Below, in pieces: positions 15,501-28,700 of a stretch of 60,000 nucleotides of DNA (its first letter is position 1; every line of letters begins with the position of its first letter). Below the pieces are notes generated by a model that was given only the letters and a program-made list of their open reading frames with translations, had not been told where the DNA came from and did no database searches. Location of the stretch: the NCBI RefSeq assembly GCF_032854445.1, contig NC_088303.1:12905501-12965500 (forward strand), given 5' to 3'. Made by a program: the position numbers and the translations under genes. The stretch is from Liolophura sinensis. Taxonomy: Eukaryota; Mollusca; Polyplacophora; Chitonida; Chitonidae.

Positions 15501-16259
15501 GTTTATCTCATTTTTAAAAAAACATACATTTCAATAATGACTTTTTCTGAATACTAGTCTATATGTCCTGAACCCACATCCACATTAAATGGACCAGCAT
15601 GACCTACATGGCAAAAGGGAATTCCAGATCTGTTTTCGTTTGATAATAACATGTTTATCTGAGTAAGACTAAAAAAAAAGCACTTGACATCAGCTGAGAC
15701 AAGAGCCAGACATACCAATTTTAATTGTCAACAGCAAAACACACCACTATTCATGCAGTGACTAAACATTTTAGGCAGACTACACAGAGTTAATGAAGTA
15801 ACGCACCAACAAGGATCATCTGGACCTATATCCCCATCCCTACAATGTATGGTGATTCTTGCTGGATTACTTGATACTGTTACAGCTACAAGCAGCTTCA
15901 GTGTTACAACACGTTTTTCTTTCACATATGTACTGATCAATAACGAGCCCCCCCCCCCCCCGCCAGGTTCATCATGAGCTTACATGCTTAGCCGCCAACC
16001 CCTTATATATAGTTATGACCTTCAGATCAACGTAAAACTACATATGCAACGTGTGTACATACATCGCTAGTGTTATCATTTTTTTTTTTAAAGAATACTT
16101 TACACTCATGCATGTGTAATTTATTCTGCAGCCATGCTGAAATCAGTTAAGAATTATTCGGCAATGCTAAAACACATCAGACGTACAGCAAATGTACAAA
16201 CTGTCCAAATGTTTGACAGTTTGTTCGTGCCGATTTGCTTTCATTTCTTGGTCGGCCAT
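512..16259 (-). CDS. PHKB: Phosphorylase b kinase regulatory subunit beta (PHKB-like), 5' half of gene, runs off left edge
   Basis: Coding exons in transcript order: 16187-16259, 14067-14211, 12960-13059, 12297-12404, 11970-12029, 10959-11095, 9427-9586, 4229-4426, 3921-3978, 3537-3614, 2146-2301, 1486-1583, 512-742. They join in one frame for 534 codons, all with GT..AG borders. The product resembles the N-terminal half of the beta regulatory subunit of glycogen phosphorylase kinase, a cytosolic calcium- and phosphorylation-controlled complex that activates glycogen phosphorylase. Seen here are the glucoamylase-like (GH15-type) helical domain blocks known from [101 protein letters not shown]. 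The last block, and YYYVPAD, fit beta better than alpha. Vertebrate PHKB is about 1,090 residues, so the remainder lies left of position 512. Subunit identity rests on remembered family sequence. Confidence 0.93.
895..1103 (+). mobile_element. Truncated SINE copy, PHKB-like intron
   Basis: The body begins gctggcttcctctctggtca, contains caacctgcggatggccgtgg and ctcccaccataatgtggctt, and ends in ttcttcagtacggcacaaac plus an AAAT-rich tail. The tRNA head is not recognisable. Confidence 0.78.
2598..2690 (-). mobile_element. Weak SINE tail fragment
   Basis: tatttatttattcaattggt and caccatattcaagaattttt resemble the family tail. It is diverged and partial. Confidence 0.5.
2780..3475. repeat. Minisatellite, unit about 87 bp, PHKB-like intron
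   Basis: About eight variable copies built on agccagtgagaccagctgga, gtgtaacctcactggtcagg and ggctgattggctgggacaag. It lies just downstream of the 3537-3614 exon donor on the gene strand, but does not clearly contain it. Confidence 0.8.
4427..9426 (-). other. Large PHKB-like intron (about 5 kb)
   Basis: This is the intron between the exons at 9427-9586 and 4229-4426. Apart from the Tc1-like pseudogene nothing coding was recognised. The sequence is AT-rich with short homopolymers. No further exon is needed, because the flanking exons read ESNSK then NTDASLL without a gap relative to vertebrate PHKB. Confidence 0.7.
5608..6618 (-). pseudogene. Tc1-like transposase pseudogene inside a PHKB-like intron
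   Basis: The minus-strand reading starts at 6618 with [20 protein letters not shown]. Paired-type helix-turn-helix blocks follow ([20 protein letters not shown], a GRPR hook as SGRPRVTT), then the catalytic domain: VLFTDESRF with the first Asp, [11 protein letters not shown] with the second, and MNPIDHLWD where the usual Tc1 third Glu is Asp, 34 residues after the second Asp. Two adjacent in-frame stops (TAA TGA, around 5934-5939) interrupt it before the second Asp; the same frame continues afterwards to a TGA after GGHTRY. An apparent 5' extension to 6705 is probably not original. Terminal inverted repeats were not recognised, so the element ends are unknown. It looks like a non-autonomous relic. 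Confidence 0.88.
11158..11275 (-). mobile_element. SINE tail fragment, PHKB-like intron
   Basis: The (TTTA)n run, gattggtgttttacgctgta, gaagaatatttcacttatac and the adjacent cagagcccagaggaatccca of the common SINE are present; the rest is absent. Confidence 0.75.
11631..11771. mobile_element. Small foldback element (MITE-like) with 36-bp terminal inverted repeats
   Basis: The left arm 11631-11666 begins gtagatgccatatagaaagt. The right arm 11736-11771 is its reverse complement with a single mismatch. The interior is about 69 bp without coding potential. Length and long perfect arms fit a miniature inverted-repeat element. No target-site duplication was obvious. It lies in the PHKB-like intron between exons 5 and 6. 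Confidence 0.75.
13697..13938 (-). mobile_element. Diverged SINE copy, PHKB-like intron 2
   Basis: Tail (ttatttatttata, gattggtgttttactccata), body (gggaaaacctacagccatct) and head (cagtgactgcattagtgaga) are recognisable on the minus strand with many substitutions, so this is an old copy. Confidence 0.72.
16187..16259 (-). CDS. PHKB: PHKB-like first coding exon with start codon
   Basis: The ATG at 16259 (minus) opens [20 protein letters not shown], followed by LYIC and then a strong GTACGT donor at 16186. Joined in phase 1 to the exon at 14211 it reads [16 protein letters not shown], aligning with the vertebrate stretch LDHYYRIVKSTLLLYQ. This agreement fixes both the donor and the frame. The N-terminus is shorter than in human PHKB. 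The exon is too short to appear in a plain ORF scan. A further upstream non-coding exon cannot be excluded. Confidence 0.82.
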
Positions 16260-16724
16260 GTTGTAGTTCCCCAGGCGGTTGTCGTAATGGGCAGTATAGG
16301 TCATGCTCTTTCTGTCGTCTGCTTGACCCATTTCGATATCAGGTGTTGAGAGAACTGTTTAAGTGCTTTCTTATCGTGTATTCCTCACCAAATGAATCAG
16401 TATGCCAGAATAGAACTTCTCAAAACTAGACCACTAGCTGACAATCTTGAACATCTTCTAGCTGTCGAAATGTTTGAAAAGTTACCCTACATCAACCTCA
16501 ATTCCATGTGATTCAATGAGATCTTCGAAACAGTGAACACTTGTGAGCTCATGAGAACAGGGTTATCCTTCGTCCCGTTTACGACATTAATCTGGTTTTT
16601 GGTTTATGGTCTCCATGCAGATCCTCTAGTTTATGTTAAATACATGTTTGACAACTCTGAACAGAGACTTATACCTGAAGTGACAAATATCGCCACAGAT
16701 GACACACTCCACATTTCCACGAGA
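16260..16724. promoter_or_regulatory. Shared (bidirectional) promoter region between PHKB-like and ITFG1
   Basis: The start codons of two divergent genes are 465 bp apart (PHKB-like at 16259 minus, ITFG1 at 16725 plus). Both transcription starts and 5' UTRs must therefore lie in or very near this segment. No TATA box at a convincing distance was recognised. The segment is less AT-rich than the neighbouring introns and holds a few CpGs. The exact start sites are not visible. Confidence 0.7.
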
Positions 16725-19700
16725 ATGTTGGGTGTGAGACATGAAGATTTTCTTATTTTTACCCTTGTCCTCATTTTATTACTTGTCAGCCACACAAAGT
16801 GTTACCTAATCGATGTAACAGGGGATGCGTTTGGAGACCAATCAGATGGGTTTCTCGCAGCATTTGGTGATTTTAACTCTGACAAGAAAACGGACTTGTT
16901 CGTGATCACAGGCAACGGTACGTTTTACGACATCTGTCAATTTTTGTAATAATTTGTCGTTCACAGTGTTTGTAACCAGAGCTGAATTCTGATATGTCAA
17001 CCTCGATAAACTTTGGCTACTGAAGGGCAACATCTGCTAGTACAGCCCTAACAGCTGGTGTACTTTAGTTGCGGAGTGGTGTTACTCTTAAATCGAGCTA
17101 CATTTCGGTAGGCAAGACTTATGGAAAGAAACTGATTCTAATGCCGGATTAATGGTGAGGAAGATTTACCACATCTTCAAATGCGCATTAAAATTGATAT
17201 CAGCCGAGTGATCTCCATATTCAACTAACCAGTTCTGAGTCTCGTCGAAGCAAAAACGACTGAGGACAACTGCACAAATTCACAAAAGAAATACATTTTA
17301 AGACACCACACCCACTGTGGCCGCCATTTCGTTCTGATAGGTATGAATACAACTACAAGTCACCAGATCAGTGTGAGCGCAGAACAAATATGGCCGTGCA
17401 ATGGAGCGGGATGATACCTATAGCATTCATAAAGGTAACACTAGGCAGGTGTTGTTGCCCACTTGGCTGGTTCCCTCCCCCTGACGTCAGATGGCGCTAA
17501 TTGTGTCAGTCTCGTTCGTTCTCGCAAGTGATCTTCTCGCAACACTTGTGTTGCTCGATTTAAAGAGTTACATTCCACAACTAGGTGTACTTGTATTATA
17601 GGCCTATTTCTTTTTGTAACATATTTACATGTATATCTGTCAATGCGGTGATTAGCCCAAGATTGATCTGACTTTTGTTTTCCCAAGGATTGCTATGATT
17701 TCCCCAACCAACAAGAGAGCACGCTCAATTTATAAACCTGATGCAGTTGCTAGCCCTTGTCAAATTTGCTTAGTATGACGTTAAATCCCAAGCACTCATT
17801 CATTCATTCAAGCATGCCTAAGTTGTCAGTACATAGTCTCAATCTCAAGCCCAGGAGGCTTTAAAAATCTGAAATAACTTATTGACAAACGAAAAGACAC
17901 ATAAAAGAAGAATCTGCAAACTTAAGGCCATTTAGACATATTTGATGGGTAATTTTTGTCTCAAGTGCATCAGGTTTTTAAATGGAGTGCACTCCAGTGT
18001 TGGTGCATCTAGATGGAATACCCTTTCACATTAATTGGCACACTTTTACTCTAGTACGGGCAGATTCAGAAAATTTGTAGGAATCATCAGGCAACAAATG
18101 TGGCAAGAGTGCAGGAATTATGAACAGAAACGTAAATAGTATCTGTCCTGCATTGTTTGTGAATCTTTGGGGCACTCTGAAGGTGTGAGTGAATAATGCT
18201 CACAAAAAACAGATGTTCTGGTACATGTATGGCACCTATAAACTCTAAATCAAGATCATGCACTGCAGTGGCCTACCGGAGTGTCTAGCAGATGATGAGG
18301 TGAAAGATAACAAGGGAAAGTATAGAGAGACAACTAACAGTGAATGTTATTCTTAATTTAGTCAGGAATGTGATGTCACTGCCACTGTATAGGAAAAAAA
18401 AACAATTCTTCAAACATCAACCAATGTAGCCATGTTTCATTTGCTATTCATGTCGCAGGGTTTCCTCAAGTAGGCCTATAATGGAGAATGAACCTTATCA
18501 GTGTGAACAGTGAAAAGTAGGAGGAGTTATCAGCTCATGTTATGAGCGTATAGGATGTTGGGCAACAGAATAATTTGCACAACATACAGAAATTGTGATG
18601 TCAGGAAAGTGTACGTTTGGAAGTATGTTGCCGTAATCAAGACAATATTGTCACTACAGTGTGTGGGCAAGTAAAGCCTGTAGACACAAGTAAGACAAGA
18701 GCTTGGCTGTCTGCAGCCTCCTATAAACACAGAGATCTGCACATCTGTCACAAGAATACAGCATTTGAGTGCTTATAAATGGTGTATACTGTATGTATAT
18801 ATGTATTTCACATAAAGTTTAATTTTCAAGTGGCAAATTTTTCTTGATTCTGATTGATTCATCAAACTAAATTTTTGGTCAACTATTTAAACTGCAAGAT
18901 GCATGTATGTATGTTGAATAGTATGACAAATAGTGCTGATGTCAGCGTTTTGGTTGAAGCTATGGTTTTTTACTTGATGTTAGGCAAATATTCTATAACG
19001 GTGAACTGCAAACTTCTGTCACCAGTGAAACAGTGATGAAGTTAAGATATGGTTATCAATCTACCTATCTGATTTAGTCGTCACCTTGTGTGAGAAGAAC
19101 TGTATTATGCATATAAATATTATGATCAACTACAGTATGATCATGTATAGCACATATGAAATAACAAGGAAACAAATTACGATCTGTTAGTTTGTTGTGA
19201 TTGTTAGATGTGATTTTTGTGTGACACAAATGGCATGGCATACAACAGAGAACATTTGTTTTAACAGAGAGCCTTGCCATGCCTGATTCTTGTTCACTTT
19301 AATCTCACCTAATGCAGCATTTCAGTGAAACAGTCTTAGGGTGTTGTTATGACTTTTGGCTTTATATTAAAACAGAATTGAAATTTAGCTCTGTGTTTTC
19401 ACATTTCCTTACACAGGTCAAAACTTAACACTGTTAAGTGCGAAAAAAGGTGGCGTTTTTGGTAAGCATGTTCTGATAAAAAGCAACTCGTCCAGTACTG
19501 ACATCATCACAGGAGTGATGCCTGCTGATTTTGATGGGGACTCACAGATGGATGTTCTGGTAGTAAAGAGGCCCTCAGGGAAGAATGTTTCACCTGTTAC
19601 TGTGGAGATACACTGGGGTGACACTTCCTCCTCCTTCGCCTTAGGTGCGTATCACTATGGTACTTAGCTTAAGTTACTGTGATGACACAAGCTCTAACAA

Positions 19701-22700
19701 TCTTCACCACACTGTAGGTCCAGAACACATTTCAGTGCTACGTGCTCTATTTAAAGAGCTTAATAGTAGCCAACCAGGAAGGTAAAAGCAAATCTTAAAA
19801 TCTGTATGTTGAAATCATTTCTCAAATGCCTAAATTTTCATTAGTATTAGAATGTTATATGTTTATTGGACAGCTGAGACCAGGATGCGTTAAAATTTTC
19901 TTAGATAGTTCATGTCTACCATATCAGTACTGAAATAACTGATTTTTTACAGTGCATTATTTGAAGTCAAAATCCGAATTCATAAATAAAAATGAAAAAA
20001 AAAAGTACATTTATTGAAATGCATTTTACATGGTGGTAAACATGCATGAAACTCATCTGTGGTATTTGGCTTTTAAATGGTTTAGCCTGTTCAAACCACC
20101 TGTTTTATCTTTCAGATAATAAACCTACAGTTTTACCAGACAAGTTTGTTGATCAGCCTCTTCTCCTGGAGTAAGTTATCTCACATTCCTCAATCCAGAA
20201 ACAACTTGCAAATGGTCGTGGTTTTCAAGACTGGCTCTGCCCGATTTTTTCCTGGCTGCTGTCATATAAGTGAAATCTTCTTAGTACGGCGTAAAACTGA
20301 AATGAAATTAATGAAGAAATTAATGAATCCAGAAACAAATTTACAAGTTTAGACTCCTGTTCTTAAAATTTTGTCATCTGTCTTTTGTCAAACTATATTG
20401 AAAGGATTTCATGTATTCATGATGGTGAAGTATAATCACAGCTGAATTTTAAGCAGTATATTTTTCTGTGCTTTTCTATACAGTGCCAATGGGGATTTGA
20501 TGCCGGACTTATTTGGAGAAACGGCTCCTGGGAACCGTTCCTATTGGCTGTCAAGGTAGGTACAATGTGCACTCCTACGATTTGTATATATATCTTATAT
20601 TTCTGCTTCTGTGTAAAAGGTGACAGGGCCATATCTAGAGCCATTTTAGTTCTGGAAAACTTTTGGGCTCCCAAACTGTTGGGTGCACAAACTACATGTT
20701 ATCAAGCTGTATTAAAACTAACAAGTACATGTAAATATGATAGTTTACCAATAAAAAGTTAAGTTTTCCTACAAATTTCTTTCATTCACAGACGCAGAAT
20801 CTCCCCAAAAGAGTCATTTTGTTGCATAAAAATTTTTTTTTGCAAGCTGTCACAATGTCACCTTTAAAGATTGGGGTCAGAACCTTTCAATTTTTTCAAG
20901 ATATGGCCCTGGGTGAGAATGCCAATATTAAGATTTAACATTTAGAAAACTGAATGGTGGTCAGAATGTTGTGCAAACATGTGTTATGTGTCTGAGACAT
21001 CTTGGCTCTGTTTATTTCTTCATAGAAAAAGTCCTAATATTGTAGTGTGGTAACTGTTGTGGAATTATGCCTGCTCATTCTCACCATTCTGAACTCTGAC
21101 CTTCAGGTATTTAAATATGACTAGTTCCACCAGTGTTTGTCCCGAGAGGCTAGTATCACCTGGTTGTTCTCATTGTAGTGCGAATCGTACAATCATCAGG
21201 AGAGAGGTGGAGAATGGGACATCCCCTGCCCAGTTACCCCCCCTTCACTTCCCGCACTCTAGTGCATTTGTAGACCTCAATCAGGATCTTACCCCTGGTG
21301 AGTTATGCTCTCGCCCAAATCTGTATTTTTGTGGCACATGAATTGAGGATCATTACATAGATCTAGTGTTTTAACAGTCTTTGACATCCTCGTATCTTGA
21401 GCTGGAACAGAGAAATATTTAGATACCTAATTGTAAATTTCTGTCAGTTCTGATGTATTATGCCTATAATCCAAGCACTTATAAGTTTATGGTGGCGATG
21501 TGTTCCAGTTAAATGTTATACACAGACCACTCAAGTAAAAAATCTTTGTGTATTAAAACAGAAAGCATTTTCTACCATGCACCCTTCTATATGCACATTA
21601 TAGGTAACAAACTGTTTTACTCCTTCAGATCTGCTGGTTGTGTCGGAGGATAAAGATGGAGCTGTTCAGTTTGAACGCTGGATTATCAGTGTAAGTTGAC
21701 AAAGTTAAGGAAGCCTGATCAGTGTGGAGTGTTGTATGCAGCCTAGGCTCCAGTCTGTTAGGAGCAGTACCTGTACAACTTCATGCCTTAGATGGCAGTT
21801 GGTGAGATTAAAGGAAAAGAAAACAACTGTGCCTGAATCTAAAATACATGTGCATGAAATCAGGATAAGATAATCATTATTTTGGAAAGTTATGGAAGCA
21901 GCCATTGTTTTAGTTTACATCACTGATCAGGTTCAGTGGGCCAGAGTTCAAAGGCTGTCGGCCAGAAGATGGCAAGTTGAGGCAATATGATTGGTCAAAC
22001 AGCATGTTCTTTTTGAATTATTTATGCACAAAATCCTTGAGTTGCCTTTTTCTTAAATAGTTAATGAAAAGAAAACACTAAAATGAAGTATATATCAGAT
22101 GAAAGACCATTAAACACTGTCCATGAAAATACTTTGATTGATACATTTAGAATTTTTCAACCAGTTAAAATAGTTTTAAAATGTCAGAATCTATAGGGAT
22201 CTGTAGTAACCCAGAGGGTATCAGTGATGTCACATCCATATTTTTTTCCTTCAGATAGTTTGTTCCAAGGTCCACTCGGCCATTGCATTCATAGATCTGC
22301 ATGTAAAACGATAAAATCAAGCAGTGTATGCGTGTGTTAAGTGGGAAAAATCTGATGTGCTGATACTGGCCCAAACATGGTCATAAAAGGTCACCATAGA
22401 ATCCAAAGTTTCAAATGTATTTTTCTGGGTTGGAAATATTCTAAAAAAGAAATCCAGCTATTTCTTGGAACCATTTTTAATGTGGTTTAGTCTGACATGT
22501 ACTTCACTTTAGTGTTTTCTTTACGTTTAAAGGATGAATTGGAACCTTTGTTGGTCAGTGCTGCTTCATAGTCAGTAGTGATAGAAAGACATACTGTGAC
22601 TACTGTCTTTATTAAATTAATCATGCTGGCTTTCTCTCCGGCCATGAGTGGGAAGGTCTGCAGCAACCTACGGATGGTCGTGGGTTCCCTTTGGGTTCTT

Positions 22701-25700
22701 CCTGGTTTCCTCCACCATAATACTGGCCGCTGTCGTATAAGTGAAATATTCTTGAGTACGGCATAACACACCAATCAAATAAATAAATAGATAATAAATT
22801 AATAGGTTATTTGACCTCAATGTGATTTGTTTTTCGGCCAGGTGCCTGCTAGACAGCATCGCCAAAGCCTCTTAAAAAACATGGCTTAACAGGACTTGTC
22901 ATCAATAATTGTCAGATTTCATTGTTTGGAATGTGATCTTGTATGATCAACAGTGAGAGAGAAACATTTTATGGTGTACATGTACATGTACATTGTAACT
23001 ACTGGTGCAGAAGTGGTAATTATCTCCCTTGTCTTAATTCATTTTGTCTTGTTACATAATTCACAGAAAGGGAATTTGACTTGGAACCAAACCATTCCTA
23101 TGGTGATCCCGCCCAAGGGTGGTGCATGGAAGCATGTCGGACAGGTCTCGTTTGTTGATCTCAGTAAGTCATATGTCATTTCTGATTTTTGTTTTCAAGG
23201 AGAATTTTACCTCATGTATTGATTAGAGCTGAATGAAGTTGAGCGGCCCTCCTTGGCCTGTGGCCTAGTGGTTAATGTGCCAGTGCAGCACAATGACCCA
23301 GGAGCCCCTACCGATGCGATCGCTATGAGTCCAGCTCATGCTGTCTTCCTCTGCAGTCCTACATTGGAAGATGTGTCAACAACCTGCGGATGGTCATGGG
23401 TTTCCCCAAGCTCTGTTTGGTTAACTCCCACCATAATACTGGTTGTTATATAATGATATATTCTTGAGTACAGCGTAGAAGTCCAATCAAATTAATGAAT
23501 AAATATATCAAGTTCAGGTTCAGTTCCAAGACTGGCTGTCTGGTGGAATAAGGAACACATATGAGAGACTTACATTGTGTACATACAAGCTGCGGGTCCT
23601 GTTATACATGTGTGTCAGCTTATGTACATAAGACTGTGACCCTCTGTGTGCAGATCATGACCAGGAGTATGACCTTATTGTGCCTGAGTGTGCTGATGAT
23701 GATCTATGTATATATGGATCCAGTTATACATGTGTGTCAGCTTATGTACATAAGACTGTGACCCTCTGTGTGCAGATCATGACCAGGAGTACGACCTTAT
23801 TGTGCCTGAGTGTGCTGATGATGATCTATGTATATATGGATCCAGTTATACATGTGTGTCAGCTTATGTACATAAGACTGTGACCCTCTGTGTGCAGATC
23901 ATGACCAGGAGTATGACCTTATTGTGCCTGAGTGTGCTGATGATGATCTATGTATATATGGATCCTGTAATACATGTTTGTCAGCTGGTAATGTATGTAC
24001 ATAAGACTGTGACCCTCTGTGTGCAGATCATGACCAGGAGTACGACCTTATTGTGCCTGAGTGTGCTGATGATGATCTATGTATATATGGATCCTGTTAT
24101 ACATGTTTGTCAGCTGGTAATATATGTACATAAGACTGTGACCCTCTGTGTGCAGATCATGACCAGGAGTACAACCTTATTGTGCCTGAGTGTGATGATG
24201 ATGATCTATGTATATATGGATCCAGTTATACATGTGTGTCAGCTTATGTACATAAGACTGTGACCCTCTGTGTGCAGATCATGACCAGGAGTACGACCTT
24301 ATTGTGCCTGAGTGTGCTGATGATGATCTATGTATATATGGATCCTGTTATACATGTTTGTCAGCTGGTAATATAAGTACATAAGACTGTGACCCTCTGT
24401 GTGCAGATCATGACCAGGAGTACAACCTTATTGTGCCTGTGTGTGCTGATGAGGACTGCCAAGAGAGCTTCATCTATGTGTATACCCAAAATAAGGTTTG
24501 TCTGCGTTCATAAGTATTCTGTTCTGTCATTGTTTTAGTATGCTCTCGGTTCAATCCTTATTCATTCAATCTTTCCATGAAATTGACAACATGTTTCCAT
24601 GGGAGTAATATTTTGACCACTACCTTTGCAGTTTTAAACTGTCAGTCATTTGAGTAAATAACTACATAAAGTCTACAAGCTGGACATAGTAAGCCAGAAG
24701 ACGGAGCAGTTCATTTTGCATGCTGTTATAAGTTTGCTGTAAATGTAGTTGTATGGTCATTAAAATACATCTAGTCAGATGGTAGAAGAATTTGTTGTCT
24801 GAAGAGACATGAAAATGTATGTGTTCTTGATTAAATTAAGGGTTAAATAAACTTGATGTGCCATTTTTGTTGGATGAGAACTAAAATGTGAATGCCTTGT
24901 GCTTCAGTGGATAAAACTTGATGTGAATTTCTTGAGTGATTTGACAAAAACAACATGGGGGTTTGTCCCTCCAGCTAACAACCCAATGGCTGACCTTCTG
25001 ACCCTGCCTATTTCCCTGCGAGTGGCAGATTACACCATGGATGGATACCCGGATCTCATTGTCACGCTACAGGATTCTAAAAACATGTGCGTTGTTTTAC
25101 CATGTCAGCTCTCCTAATGAATGAGACCAGTAAATCAGCTTCCCACATATTGGTCATGTGAATGAAATGTTGCTTGTTTTGAATGAAGTTTCCATGCAAG
25201 CATGTTCTTGCTGTTTTAACTTTGATACACAGTGTAGGTCATATTAGCATGTGACTTCACAAGACTTAAAGGTGGAAAAAACATAAAAATCACATCAAGT
25301 TCAGAAGAAAGAGTGCAAAAATTTTAGTTAGTAAGTGTGGTCTCCATTTTTGTTTTTTTTTAATTTTTCTTAAAGAGAAAAAGACACTTGAAAATAATTT
25401 TTTTCTGGTGGATATTTGGGGCCACCTTTGGGTATATACAGCCTTTGTGTAATGATGTTATAAATGAGAATTAACACAAGTTTAATAAATATATTTCCAC
25501 CAGAGTTTGGCCTTTGCAGCGAATACATGTGATTAACCTGGATTTTGATCATATTTATAGTTTTAATATTTCATGAATATTATCATAATTCAGATTATAT
25601 GCATATGTTTGGATATGAACAACAAATTTACATTCAGATAAATGCATTCTAAGACATGCATTACATCCTTATTTAGAAGGTTGTGATGCAACAGTGATAA

Positions 25701-28700
25701 ATACCAAAAGGTGGTCCCAAATACCCACATACAAAAACATTTCCTAATACCCTTTTCTCCTGCTAAAAAAAATTGAAAAAAATATTAAAGACCTTTTCAA
25801 CTGATTTTGACATTTTTTTTTGTTTTCTTGTCCTTTAAAGTAAACAACACGAACAGTTGTTCGTCAAGCCTAGTTTGATCATGAGTTTATCTTGTCATTA
25901 ATAAGTTATCACAGAGTAAAATGACAACTGTATTGGTGATACATGTGTTCAAAGAAGTTAAAGACAGACTTAATTGGAGGTGAAAATGGCTTTTGTAATT
26001 GTATTCAGTCCTTCACATCCTTGGTAAGGATGACTAAAACATGGTTGGAATTTTATTACAAGTTTGTTTACTTTTAATTGACTTTCATTATGTTTTGTTT
26101 TTTAATTCCAGCTCGTCAGTGGCACGTCCTTACATTTTTATCAACACCCCCTGCTCAACCTGTGAGAGTTTTAAACGGAATTTCGTCATTGCCTGGGATG
26201 CAGAAGACTATGCTAAATCTGAACCTTTGCTTGTCGCAACATTTTTTGATTATGAGGAAAACGTGAGTCAAGCAGTATAAATATAAATTGTGATTTAATG
26301 ACAAGGCACATTTCTATTATGGCAGTTTATTTCTTGGTTGATTTGATTGAAGTTTTACAACGTTCTCAAGAATATTTCACTTATATAATGGTGGCCAGGA
26401 AGGGAGGAAACCCATGACCATCCGCAAGCTGCTGGTAGACATTCCCATTTACTGCATCTCATTTAATCAAGTTAACAATGTCCAACATCATCTACTTTGA
26501 TTTTAACTCCTCAAAGCCCTGACCTTTCTCAGTAAGGCTCTACTTTATGGAGTACGACTGGAGCCTTAGTTACTGGCACTGACAGTCATTCAAAACAAGA
26601 TGGTGTTGGGCAGTAGCTGCAGTGAGAAGTATGCAAATATATGGAGTAGATTTATTTCATAGTATTCATAGAGGTCGATTGTTAGTGTTAAGATGTTATA
26701 GTGGGATGATAAATAAGCAGGATATGTTTAGTTCCGAAACAACAATGGCATAGGCTACATCAGCCGGTTGACCTCCCTTGCTGTCACCCGTATTTCCTAG
26801 TGGCAAAATGACTTTCCACTGCCTGTTTGTGTCAATAAAGGGACATTAACATTGTTCACAGCACTGCTTATTGTTGTTTTGTAGTGTTGAATCTAGAAAT
26901 GAACTCGATGCAAACATGCATTTGCTTTCAAAATGGTGGAACACATGTTTTATAAGTGATGATCAGTGATTAGCTGAAAATCCCCAGGGAGAAGTATGGG
27001 AGACACAATGTCATAGACTGTTGAAACATTGGGCTTCTGAACAATTCCATATGTACAGTCAGTCAAACGAGATTTAATACAGAGCCTATGCGGAGGATGA
27101 ACCGTGCTGGCAGCAAGATGGCAATTAAACATAACTATGGGTTTTGTTGCATGTTTACCTCCAGGGTGTCCTATTATTTTGATGTTTCTCACTATTCTTT
27201 GAAGTCTTGGAAATTAACTGCTGTTTCTTCCATCATTGAAAGTTGATGTGAAGTTTTAAAGCTTTGTTTTACATTCTCAACAGGTTTGATATGTAAAATG
27301 CTGAATGTTGAAAGTGACCTGTTGCCTGTTGAAATTTGGAATTATAGAAGTTGTTATTAAATAGGCCCTAACGAAACTTTTAATTTAATTTAAGAAGTGT
27401 ACTGCCCAGAAACACTTGTAACTGATTTATCATTATTTGCAGGGTAATTTAGACATGATTCTGGTGTCATACATAGAGAGCACCAAACAGCCACATCTCC
27501 GACTTCTCAAAGCTGTGTCAACAGATGACCTCTGCTTTCTGAAGGTCATGGGTGAGTTCAGAGTTTATGCTTCTTCACATCCAGTGATGGGAAATTCTCA
27601 AAATAAACCATGGGAGACTAGTTCGGCCATCTGGCTCAGGCGGCTCTTCAGAACACTGTTGTCATCACTCAATGAAAGTAGTGTATTGTTAAACAATTTA
27701 CTGGTTCACCGCTTCACCTCACAAGTTATCACTACCAGCCAGTCAGGAAATTTTGTTCAAATTGAGCACACACTGGCATGGCTACTGATCCTGCCAGGTA
27801 TTAAGTGTTGTCTGGCTCAGTCCTTGTGCTGCTTCTAGCATATTGTTCCAGTACACTTGGTCATTATTATGTTAGTAAAACTTTGGTGCAGATTTTTACA
27901 ACTACTTGAAACCAAAATAATGGTTGACATATATATATATATCTGAGCACAGCTATAAATTCATTGAAACCATCAGCTTTGAATTGTGTGTCTTTTCTTC
28001 CCCAGTGCTCTCCGGACTGTGTAATGGAAAATGCCCACATGGAACTGAGGTGAGAAGTGAAACTGCGCCATGTAGCCCACCATGCATGTCGGTCTTAACC
28101 ACAACTTGACCCACCCTTCCCTGTCATCCACAAGCACAACTTGATCTACCCCTCCCTGTCAGCCACAACCACAACTTGGCCTACCCCTCCCTGTCAGCCA
28201 CAGCCACAACTTGGGCTACCCCTACCTGTCATCCACAAGCATAACTTGGTCTACCCCTCCCTGTTAGCCACAACAACAACTTGATCTACCCCTCCCTGTC
28301 AGCCACAACCACAACTTGGCCTACCCCTACCTGTCAGCCACAACCACAACTTGGCCTACCCCTACCTGTCAGCCACAACCACAACTTGGTCTACCCCTCC
28401 CTGTCAGCCACAACCACAACTTGATCTCCCCCTCCCTGTCAGCCACAACCACAACTTGGTCTACCCCTCCCTGTCGGCCACAGCCACAACTTGATCTACC
28501 CCTTCCTGTCAGCCACAACCACAACTTGGCCTACCCCTACCTATCAGCCACAACCTTAGCTTGGTCTACACCTGCCTGTAAGCCACAACCACAACTTGGT
28601 CTATCCGTCCCTGTCAGCCACAACCTTAGCTTGGTCTACACCTGCCTGTAAGCCACAAGCATAACTTGGTCTACCCCTCCCTGTCAGCCACAACACCATA

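Noticed and set aside
16533-16724. Upstream in-frame start for ITFG1 (64 extra residues)
   Set aside because: The extension contains no family similarity and would bury the signal peptide that starts at 16725; kept only as an alternative.
23561-24376. Series of repeated frames with DDLCIYGSSYTC-like peptides
   Set aside because: They come from the exon 8 edge array read in the wrong frame; only the piece after each CAG is exon-like.
28316-28651. 111-residue Pro/Thr/His-rich frame
   Set aside because: It lies entirely in a 35-bp tandem repeat inside ITFG1 intron 12.
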